This document shows, one piece after another, positions 1 through 6,382 of a DNA stretch of 8,112 bases. The DNA comes from Bacteroidota bacterium. Lineage in GTDB: Bacteria; Bacteroidota; Bacteroidia; Chitinophagales; UBA10324. Position 1 is the stretch's first letter. Each line of letters begins with the position of its first letter. The notes under the pieces are model-generated. The model saw only the letters and a program-made list of their open reading frames with translations. It did not search any database and had not been told where the DNA came from. Where the stretch lies: positions 3,950 to 12,061 of the forward strand of contig DMRR01000194.1 in assembly GCA_003455275.1 (NCBI GenBank). The letters are read 5' to 3'. The position numbers and the translations under genes are program-made.

Positions 1-1182
1 AAGTGCTATTCTCAAACTGATTCGCTGAAAAATCATTCTGCATTTTTTATTCAGTCGAATTTTATGGTTGGAAAAATTGTAGCGAACTATAGTGACTTCC
101 CCAAATCAACCGGAAGAAAAACTTTGTATCTCGATTTTGGTTTTTATGATAACCGAAAAAATAATTCTACTTCGCGCTACTACAATTTTCCTGCAAGCGG
201 AATCTCTCTGTCGTATTCTTCACTCGGAAATGATTCAGTATTCGGCAGAGAAATGGATTTGGTTCCGTTCATTGATTTCAATGCTTGTCACCAGCTGAAA
301 AATTCTTTTCACTTCCGCTTTGGAATTGGTGCTTCTTATTTCACAAAGCATTACAACCGCATTACAAATCCAACTGACGAACCAATCGGCTCATCAGTTA
401 CCTGGGCATTTGAAGCATTTATTTTTCAAAATGTTTTTTCATCGAAGCATTTGCAAGTGAAAGCCGGCGCGGGTTTCCTTCATTCTTCCAACGGGCACAC
501 ACAACTTCCAAACTTCGGAATCAACTCCGCAATGCTGAGTTTGTCGTTTCAGTATTTTACAAAACCCATCACCGCGCAGCAAACAATTGTTGACCGCACT
601 ATTCCAACCGACAGAACACTTCACTTCATTCTTCAATCACGATTCGGAATTGGTTATCATGAATTCGGCGGCACCACCGGACCCACCGGCGGACCAAAAA
701 AATTAGTTTACACCGAATCAATTTCCGGCGGACTCATTCTGAAACAGCATGTGAAACTGCGGCTCGGTTTCAGCTATCGTTTCTATGAACATTACTACGA
801 ATACATTCTGCGCAACCCGCTCGCCACCATGGAAAATCATCCTGAAAAAATTTTGAGTGCGCATCCTGTTTGGAATTCATCGGCGCTCACTTTCATTGGC
901 AGCGGAGAATTTCTTTACAATCATTTCGGGCTTGATTTGGAAGGCGGAATCAATATTTCAAAACCATTTTATCACAACTTCAATCGCCTTTATGAGAACG
1001 ATGCGCAGCCATTTTATTTTCTGAAAAGTTTTTTCGCAACGCGCATGGGGTTGAATTATTATTTCATCAGTGCACAAAAAAATCCGAAGAATAATTTTTT
1101 CATCGGCGCGCACATCAATGCAAATTTTGGTCAGGCAGATTTTTCTGAATTAAGTTGCGGCTATGTTTTCAGAGTGAAATGA
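1..1182 (+). CDS. PagL-like outer-membrane beta-barrel (acyloxyacyl hydrolase / lipid A deacylase family), 5' truncated
   Basis: The frame is open to the left edge and gives 393 visible codons. The ATG at 64 lies inside what reads as the first beta-strand (FIQSNFMVGKIVANY), so it is probably not the start; the signal peptide should lie just upstream of the window. The protein is full of alternating aromatic/polar strands and has no hydrophobic helix, as expected for an outer-membrane barrel. Around visible residues 158-175 it carries FLHSSNG followed by LPNFGIN, which matches the PagL His-x-Ser-Asn active-site block (His161, Ser163). In PagL, which removes the 3-O-acyl chain of lipid A, a Glu lies 12 residues after the Ser; here that position is Asn175. 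The barrel is far longer than the roughly 150-residue enterobacterial/pseudomonad PagL, with about 200 extra residues after the motif. The last codons overlap the next gene (ATGA), implying translational coupling. Family membership is fairly secure; enzymatic activity is uncertain because of the Asn. Confidence 0.72.
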   Translation, partial: KCYSQTDSLKNHSAFFIQSNFMVGKIVANYSDFPKSTGRKTLYLDFGFYDNRKNNSTSRYYNFPASGISLSYSSLGNDSVFGREMDLVPFIDFNACHQLKNSFHFRFGIGASYFTKHYNRITNPTDEPIGSSVTWAFEAFIFQNVFSSKHLQVKAGAGFLHSSNGHTQLPNFGINSAMLSLSFQYFTKPITAQQTIVDRTIPTDRTLHFILQSRFGIGYHEFGGTTGPTGGPKKLVYTESISGGLILKQHVKLRLGFSYRFYEHYYEYILRNPLATMENHPEKILSAHPVWNSSALTFIGSGEFLYNHFGLDLEGGINISKPFYHNFNRLYENDAQPFYFLKSFFATRMGLNYYFISAQKNPKNNFFIGAHINANFGQADFSELSCGYVFRVK

Positions 1183-2324
1183 AAAAACTACTTAACATTT
1201 TCTCAATCGTGCTGCTCCTCTGTTTTATTGGTGGCGCCTTCATAAGTTCGGTTAATAATCCGGAGTACAATACTGACTTGCTTTTTTATACCGGCATTTA
1301 TTATCAAAACCAGGGAGATGATATCGTGAAGGCCCACAGCAGGGTGTATGACTACAAACTCATGACTTTCCCGGATGAAGTGCAGGCACAACTTACTTCA
1401 ACTGAAATGGAAAAACGCTGCCGCGACAGCGCATCTTACTTTGATGAAATACTTCCATTCTGCAAAGTGAAATTGCTCTACAACTTATCGGTTCAATGGT
1501 TGACTCCACTCAGTGGCTCCCCAATTCTTTCAATGCTGTATATCTCCATCCTGAGTTATTCCCTCATTTCACTGCTGTTGTTTTTTCTTTTAAGAAAATT
1601 CATTCACACATGGCTTGCCTCAATTATTACAATTTGCATTTGCTCTTTTACCCCCATTCAGGATTCAGGAAAAATATTTACTCCGGATGCTTTATCTGCG
1701 CTGCTGATTTTTTCAGGCTTGATGTTTTTGGTTTTTGAAAAAAGTTTTTGGTTCACAATGATTTTCTGGCTGGCAGCAATCATGACTCGTCCTGAAAATA
1801 TTTTATTTCCAATAATGTTTGCGACTTTCCTGATTTGGAAAACAAGGAATGAAATCAAAAGAACAATTTCTCCGGTTACAGTTGTAGTGTTGTCATTTGC
1901 TGTGTATCTGTTTACCACCAGAGTCACTGGTTCTTATGGATGGAAAATAACTTTCCAGCACTCGCTCATCAATACTGCAACCCTTCCTTCTGAATGGAAA
2001 AATATTCCGCTCACCATTGCAACATACTTCACCGCCCTTCTCCGCGAAATCATCAATCACAAAACCGGTATCCTGTTTCTTGTTTTTCTTTTTATGCTGT
2101 CATTTTTCTCTCTGAAAAATATTCAAACAGAAAAAAGAAATATTTCGTTGTTGGAAATTTATCTGCTGCTTTCCGGCGTCTTTGCATTGAAATTTTTTGT
2201 TCACCCATTCTTCGATGAACGATTTTTTATTTTGTTCTATGTAATCTCCTTTGCCTTCATTTCAATTGGAATTCTCCCGGGAAGAAAGACAATAATTCAC
2301 GATACAGATTCGTTAAGCAGCTAA
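1179..2324 (+). CDS. Polytopic inner-membrane protein, GT-C glycosyltransferase-like
   Basis: I start this gene at the ATG at 1179, which overlaps the upstream stop in an ATGA; an in-frame TTG at 1155 is less likely because it puts a charged, non-hydrophobic stretch before the signal-like MKKLLNIFSIVLLL. The product is 381 residues with roughly ten hydrophobic segments: one at about 5-23, then a long, probably periplasmic loop (about 24-112) with Asp33 and several acidic residues, then closely spaced segments from about 115 to 366. This layout (helix, big first loop, many helices) is that of GT-C fold enzymes, which transfer sugars from polyprenyl-phosphate donors on the periplasmic side. Supporting short motifs are FTPDALSALL (168-177), TRPENILFP (203-211) and DERFF near 346-350, of the kind seen in such membrane transferases. 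I do not recognise a named family, so a different polytopic membrane protein remains possible. It is sandwiched between an outer-membrane barrel and an exported protein, which fits an envelope glycan or lipid role. Confidence 0.55.
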   Translation: MKKLLNIFSIVLLLCFIGGAFISSVNNPEYNTDLLFYTGIYYQNQGDDIVKAHSRVYDYKLMTFPDEVQAQLTSTEMEKRCRDSASYFDEILPFCKVKLLYNLSVQWLTPLSGSPILSMLYISILSYSLISLLLFFLLRKFIHTWLASIITICICSFTPIQDSGKIFTPDALSALLIFSGLMFLVFEKSFWFTMIFWLAAIMTRPENILFPIMFATFLIWKTRNEIKRTISPVTVVVLSFAVYLFTTRVTGSYGWKITFQHSLINTATLPSEWKNIPLTIATYFTALLREIINHKTGILFLVFLFMLSFFSLKNIQTEKRNISLLEIYLLLSGVFALKFFVHPFFDERFFILFYVISFAFISIGILPGRKTIIHDTDSLSS

Positions 2325-2335
2325 ATCCCTTCGAT

Positions 2336-3217
2336 ATGATTAACTCCATTTTGTTTTCATTAATGCTGGTAACATCATTCCCTCAGCAAAACATCAGCTA
2401 TTCAATTCCTGAAGCGCTTAAAAGAAAATTAATTACGGTTGAGGTTAAGGGTTACAACGACAAAGAAGATACTGTGTATCGTGCTTCTTATTATGGAGAT
2501 TGTATAAATATGAAGATAAAAAATATTAGCGCGTCTACTGTAAATCTGAATGAATTGCCTGGCAGGTTTTTGATGCCGGATGATACCGGGCAACAAAGAA
2601 TGATGATTGCTGAACCAATTTTTGTTTCTCTAAAACCCGGGCAGGAATTGAAAAGAAAGGTGAATGCTTTTTGTACCGAGAGTCATGATGCTGCACCGAA
2701 TCAGGAGACCAGCTTTTCATTCGGAAATATGGCTACCGGAAACTTGCTCAGCATGTGCAAGTTCATCAGTGAAAAAAAATATTATGGCAGTGAAGCGCAA
2801 AATGCAGTTTGGTGTATGAGCAATGGAAATAACCCGGATTACATTTCTTCTTATGATGACACTGCTATTGCAAACTCACTTCGGAAGTTTGCCTGTTCAT
2901 TATTAAATGTACCTTTCAAAAAAAATATTACCCCTGATGCAGGATATACTCCTTCACCCTTACTTCGTTATGTTGATGGTACCATTGAATATACAATTCA
3001 GCGCCCCCATAACATCACGCTTAAAGTTTACAATCAGGATGGACAACTGGTGAAGGAACTTGTCAATAATGTTCAGCAGGATGCGGGCGAATACAAATAT
3101 GTTTATCACTTAACTGTTCCGCTCAATGACCCTAATCATCCTCATCAATGGATAACAGTTAAATATTGGATGGATGGAAAATTATTGCACGAGCAAAAGC
3201 ATGTACTGACCGATTGA
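2336..3217 (+). CDS. Exported protein of unknown function with FlgD/T9SS-like C-terminal beta-sandwich
   Basis: The gene begins 11 bases after the preceding stop and is probably cotranscribed. The 293-residue product starts with a short hydrophobic stretch (about 4-13, ILFSLMLVT) ending near SFPQQ that looks like a signal peptide, although it has no Lys/Arg before the hydrophobic core. Residues about 45-115 read as a beta-rich domain. Residues 137-187 contain CKFISEKKYYGSEAQNAVWC and three of the five cysteines (56, 113, 141, 160, 187). The Gln-x-Ala-Val-Trp core is reminiscent of the AIW element in secreted thioester-domain proteins, but no Cys-Gln thioester pair is apparent. Residues about 213-291 (IEYTIQRPHNITLKVYNQDG, then LVKELVN and a Gly-Glu-Tyr turn) match the pattern of FlgD Ig-like and T9SS type-A C-terminal domains. 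I do not recognise the N-terminal part. Export is likely and surface display or secretion is possible. Codon use is more AT-rich than in the helicase gene downstream. Confidence 0.6.
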   Translation: MINSILFSLMLVTSFPQQNISYSIPEALKRKLITVEVKGYNDKEDTVYRASYYGDCINMKIKNISASTVNLNELPGRFLMPDDTGQQRMMIAEPIFVSLKPGQELKRKVNAFCTESHDAAPNQETSFSFGNMATGNLLSMCKFISEKKYYGSEAQNAVWCMSNGNNPDYISSYDDTAIANSLRKFACSLLNVPFKKNITPDAGYTPSPLLRYVDGTIEYTIQRPHNITLKVYNQDGQLVKELVNNVQQDAGEYKYVYHLTVPLNDPNHPHQWITVKYWMDGKLLHEQKHVLTD

Positions 3218-3391
3218 AATCGGGAATGAATTTTGGGAATAGCTTTTTTCCAGCGTATTTAATTGACTTATTTACCTAAACAATAAATAGGCAAACTATA
3301 AATCAGACTTTATTTCTTAGTCTGAAAAATTTCATTAACAATTGTATTACTAATAGCGGATTACGAATCAAGCATTAACTAATATAGCCGC
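3218..3391. other. Intergenic gap ahead of the helicase gene
   Basis: This 174-base AT-rich gap is the longest non-coding stretch in the window and is the natural place for the end of the upstream operon and a promoter for the helicase gene. I looked for the Bacteroidota primary-sigma pattern (TTG near -33, TAnnTTTG near -7) and found no good match. A TTGACT at 3263-3268 followed by TAAATA at 3284-3289 has only 15 bases of spacing and is weak. No purine-rich ribosome-binding site precedes the ATG at 3392, which is normal for this phylum. Confidence 0.5.
3303..3325. other. Small hairpin (7-bp perfect inverted repeat)
   Basis: TCAGACT (3303-3309) and AGTCTGA (3319-3325) are perfect reverse complements separated by a 9-base loop. 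There is no T-run directly after the stem on the + strand (AAAATTTC follows), so a classical intrinsic terminator is not well supported. It could be a weak terminator, a dyad operator for the helicase gene, or chance in AT-rich DNA. Confidence 0.3.
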
Positions 3392-5737
3392 ATGAATTTT
3401 TTGGATGAGTTGAATGAAATGCAGCGCAAGGCAGTGGAGTCAACTGAAGGTCCGGTGATGATTGTGGCGGGTCCCGGTTCCGGAAAAACCCGTGTGCTTA
3501 CTTATCGCATCGCGCACCTGCTCAATCAGCAGATTGATGCTTTCAATATTCTCGCGCTCACTTTCACTAACAAGGCTGCTGCAGAGATGCGCGAGCGCAT
3601 TGAGAAACTCACCAACACCGAAGCGCGCAATCTTTACATGGGAACTTTTCACTCGGTGTTCGCGCGCTTGCTTCGCTATGATGCCGAGCGCATCGGGTTT
3701 CCTTCCAACTTTTCCATTTACGATACAGATGATTCACGCAGCTTGCTCAAGTCAATCATCAAGGAACTTGCACTCAACGATTCGCTCTACAAACCGAATG
3801 TGGTTCACAACAGAATCTCTTCTGCAAAAAATAGTTTGGTGGGTCCTGAAGAATACCAGAAGGATTACAACATTCAGGGCGATGATAGTTCAAGTGGTCG
3901 CCCGCGCATTGGTGAGATTTATGAAATCTACCAACGCAGATTGCAGCAGGCAGGCGCAATGGATTTCGATGACCTGCTTTTCAAGATGCACTTCATGCTC
4001 GAAAAATTTCCAGATATTCTTTACAAGTATCAGCGGCGCTTCCGCTACATTCTCATTGATGAATTTCAGGATACCAACTTCGCACAATACAGCATTGTGA
4101 AAAAGCTGGGTGACATGCATCAGAATATTTGTGTGGTGGGCGATGATGCGCAGAGTATTTATTCTTTCCGCGGCGCCACGATTGCAAACATTCTGAACTT
4201 CGAAAGAGATTATCCGGAAGTGCAGGTGTTCAAGCTCGAACAGAACTACCGAAGCACGCAACACATTGTGAATGCTGCCAACAAAGTGATTGAGCAGAAC
4301 AAACTTCAAATCACGAAACAGATTTGGACGGAGAATCACGCCGGAGAAAAAATAAAACTCTTCCGAGCACTCAGCGATAACGATGAAGGTCGCTTGATTG
4401 CTGATTCAATTTTCGAAGAGAAGATGCGGCACCAGCGCCATCACAATGAGTTCGCCATTCTTTACCGCACTAATGCGCAGAGCCGCGCATTTGAAGAAGC
4501 GCTGCGCCGACTCAATATTCCTTACATCATTTATGGCGGACTTAGTTTCTATCAGCGAAAAGAAATCAAAGACATGGTTGCCTACCTGCGGCTCGGTGTG
4601 AATCATTATGATGAAGAAGCGCTGAAGCGTGTCATAAATTATCCGGCGCGCGGAATTGGGCAAACCACACTCGATAAAGCGATGGTGGTGGCAACAGAAA
4701 AAAATATTCGCCTGTGGGATGTGTTTGAAAAATCTGCTGAGCATCTCACGGGCAATCGCAGCAACTCGAACATCGAAACATTCATTTACATGATTAAGAA
4801 TTTTTCGAATCAGTTGAAAACGATGAATGCTTACGAAGCTGCTTCTGCCATTGCAAAATCATCTACGCTGCTGAAAGAATTGTATGACGATAAAACAGTG
4901 GAGGGACTGAGCCGCTATGAAAACTTGCAGGAGTTGCTGAATGGAATAAAAGAGTTCACAGAAAGTGAACTTCCTGAAATCACCATTGACGGCGAACTGA
5001 AAGACGAGCAGAACAAAGACAAATCGCTCGGCGCTTATCTGCAAAATATTTCGCTGCTCACTGATGCGGATAAAAACATTGCGAATACCGACAGCGTGAA
5101 AATGATGACCATTCACTCTGCGAAGGGTTTGGAATTTCCGTGTGTGTATGTGGTGGGGCTGGAGGAAAATTTATTTCCGAGCCAGATGAGTGTGAACAGC
5201 CGCGAAGATTTGGAAGAAGAGCGTCGCTTGTTTTATGTCGCCATCACTCGTGCGAAAAACAAACTCACACTTTCATGCGCGAATACTCGTTATCGTTTTG
5301 GTTCGCTCACTTACTGCGATCCGAGTAGGTTCATTGATGAGATTGATCCGAAAAGCATTGAGGCAGTTTACACCAACGCTTCTCCTGAATTCAAACGAAA
5401 TAATTTTTTGGGCGAAGACACTTACTCCAAGCCAACACAAAATTTTTCTCAGAAGAAATTTCCGAATCAAAGAAGTGCGCCGCCGAAATTTTCGAAACCA
5501 TCTTCTTCTGCACCTGCACCAACATCTTCCTATCAGGCATCACCTGATTTTAAGCCGGATGATTTCCGCGACATAAGAGAAGGAATGGAAGTAGAGCATC
5601 AGCGTTTTGGTATTGGTAAAATAGAAAAGCTTGATGGAAAAGAATTTGACCGCGTGGCTCAGATCAATTTCAAAGATGCCGGTATCAAGAAAATGGTTTT
5701 GAAATTCGCGAAGCTTCGGATAATGAATAAGGCGTAG
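3392..5737 (+). CDS. uvrD/pcrA: UvrD/PcrA-type superfamily 1A DNA helicase
   Basis: This encodes a complete 781-residue ATP-dependent 3'-5' DNA helicase, acting in the cytoplasm in nucleotide excision and mismatch repair and in clearing recombinase or stalled RNA polymerase. The SF1A motifs appear in order: Q-motif region (NEMQRKAV, 8-15), Walker A GPGSGKT (27-33), motif Ia LTFTNKAAAEM (56-66), motif Ib GTFHSVFARLL (84-94), Walker B DEFQDT (223-228), motif III VGDDAQSIYSFRGA (249-262), motif IV QNYRST (284-289), LYRTNAQSR (357-365), motif V TIHSAKGLEF (573-582) and motif VI VAITRAKNKL (616-625). A Ser/Pro/Lys-rich linker (about 663-722) leads to a C-terminal domain (about 727-778, GMEVEHQRFGIGKI then AGIKKMVLKFAKL) that matches the PcrA/UvrD Tudor-like RNA-polymerase-binding domain. 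That domain and overall length separate it from Rep and from RecB/AddA. The ATG at 3392 places the Q motif at the usual distance from the start. UvrD and PcrA are not distinguishable here, so either name fits. Confidence 0.96.
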   Translation: MNFLDELNEMQRKAVESTEGPVMIVAGPGSGKTRVLTYRIAHLLNQQIDAFNILALTFTNKAAAEMRERIEKLTNTEARNLYMGTFHSVFARLLRYDAERIGFPSNFSIYDTDDSRSLLKSIIKELALNDSLYKPNVVHNRISSAKNSLVGPEEYQKDYNIQGDDSSSGRPRIGEIYEIYQRRLQQAGAMDFDDLLFKMHFMLEKFPDILYKYQRRFRYILIDEFQDTNFAQYSIVKKLGDMHQNICVVGDDAQSIYSFRGATIANILNFERDYPEVQVFKLEQNYRSTQHIVNAANKVIEQNKLQITKQIWTENHAGEKIKLFRALSDNDEGRLIADSIFEEKMRHQRHHNEFAILYRTNAQSRAFEEALRRLNIPYIIYGGLSFYQRKEIKDMVAYLRLGVNHYDEEALKRVINYPARGIGQTTLDKAMVVATEKNIRLWDVFEKSAEHLTGNRSNSNIETFIYMIKNFSNQLKTMNAYEAASAIAKSSTLLKELYDDKTVEGLSRYENLQELLNGIKEFTESELPEITIDGELKDEQNKDKSLGAYLQNISLLTDADKNIANTDSVKMMTIHSAKGLEFPCVYVVGLEENLFPSQMSVNSREDLEEERRLFYVAITRAKNKLTLSCANTRYRFGSLTYCDPSRFIDEIDPKSIEAVYTNASPEFKRNNFLGEDTYSKPTQNFSQKKFPNQRSAPPKFSKPSSSAPAPTSSYQASPDFKPDDFRDIREGMEVEHQRFGIGKIEKLDGKEFDRVAQINFKDAGIKKMVLKFAKLRIMNKA

Positions 5738-5774
5738 GCATTGTTTCGCTTACCACTTACATTCGCAATCGCAG

Positions 5775-6293
5775 ATGCTAAAAAAAATCACCGCCATACT
5801 ATTCGTAGCATTGTTTACTTACCAGTCGGTGGGTTACATTTTATTTTATCAGTATCAGCAAGTGAGTTATCAGTTTTCAGAATGGAAAAAAATTTCTGAA
5901 GAAAAAAATTCTACTTCAATCATGCTGAATGCAAATGATAAGCGAATTCAAAAATTGAATGGACACGAAATCCTTTTCGAAGGAAACCGCTATGACATCA
6001 GGCGCGAGAAAAATTCTTCAGGAGATGAAAAAATAATTTGTTACCGCGATTCAGGAGAAGAATTGATATTGAAAAAAATTGTTTCTGCATTCTCTCAATC
6101 GAAGAAAAGCAATTCGCCGACTCCGGCTTCAACTGATTTCTTTTCAAAAATATTTAAGTGTGATTTTTCTGTAAGCAAAAATCATTTGCTCAATCAGTTC
6201 GCGATTTCTTTTTCAGAAAATTTTTCTTCTGAAAAAAACTTTATCACTCAGCACCACCTGAATATTTTTTCTCCACCTCCTGAAATTGTGTGA
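5775..6293 (+). CDS. Small membrane-anchored or exported protein of unknown function, paired with a TonB receptor
   Basis: The ATG at 5775 follows the helicase stop by 37 bases and opens a 172-residue product. It begins MLKKITAILFVALFTYQSVG, a basic n-region plus hydrophobic core that can be a signal peptide or a single N-terminal anchor running to about residue 26. The rest is hydrophilic and Lys/Ser/Asn-rich. Residues about 63-101 (GHEILFEGNRYDIRREKN, then KIICYRDSGEELILKKI) read as a small set of beta-strands. The two cysteines are at 89 and 129. The C-terminus holds a His-His pair (160-161) and a terminal SPPPEIV. I recall small exported proteins of similar size and proline-ended C-termini next to Bacteroidota TonB receptors, but cannot assign a family, and the HYC/CC motifs of one such group are absent. 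The signal peptide and coding-like composition support a real gene. The receptor 89 bases downstream on the same strand suggests a shared substrate or regulation. Confidence 0.62.
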   Translation: MLKKITAILFVALFTYQSVGYILFYQYQQVSYQFSEWKKISEEKNSTSIMLNANDKRIQKLNGHEILFEGNRYDIRREKNSSGDEKIICYRDSGEELILKKIVSAFSQSKKSNSPTPASTDFFSKIFKCDFSVSKNHLLNQFAISFSENFSSEKNFITQHHLNIFSPPPEIV

Positions 6294-6300
6294 AGAATTT

Positions 6301-6346
6301 TTTGCATCAGATGATGCAGATTTTGCCTCAGCTATTTTTCTGCTGA
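6301..6346 (+). other. Two weak stem-loops between the small gene and the TonB receptor
   Basis: TGCATC (6303-6308) pairs with GATGCA (6313-6318) over a 4-base loop, extendable by a T-G and a T-A pair to 6301-6320, and is followed by TTTT at 6321-6324. A second repeat, TCAGC (6328-6332) with GCTGA (6342-6346), has a 9-base T-rich loop. The first could be a weak or partial terminator that lowers read-through into the receptor gene, or an RNA-processing or leader structure. Both stems are short, so chance is possible. Confidence 0.3.
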
Positions 6347-6382
6347 AGCGATTTTAATTTCTTCATTCAAAAAAAATTTACA

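Noticed and set aside
64..66. ATG at 64 as the start of the PagL-like gene
   Set aside because: The frame is open upstream to the window edge, the ATG falls within the first beta-strand, and no signal peptide would follow it, though an outer-membrane barrel needs one.
1155..1157. TTG at 1155 as start of the GT-C-like gene
   Set aside because: It adds eight residues of mostly non-hydrophobic sequence ahead of a good MKK signal-type start at 1179, which also forms the usual ATGA overlap.
2772..2925. Two eight-A tracts (2772-2779, 2918-2925) in the exported-protein gene as phase-variation sites
   Set aside because: A-runs of this length are common across this AT-rich window, the frame is intact, and a single sequence cannot show length variation.
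3303..3325. Hairpin as a classical rho-independent terminator
   Set aside because: The 7-bp stem is AT/GC mixed, the loop is 9 bases and no T-run follows on either strand closely enough, so I list it only as a hairpin.
3462..4100. 212-codon open frame on the + strand overlapping the helicase gene in another frame
   Set aside because: The helicase frame carries every SF1 motif here; the overlapping product is Ser/Arg/Cys-rich and looks like an out-of-frame translation.
3890..4339. 149-codon open frame on the - strand inside the helicase gene
   Set aside because: It is antisense to helicase motifs II-IV, which are clearly the coding frame; no independent support.
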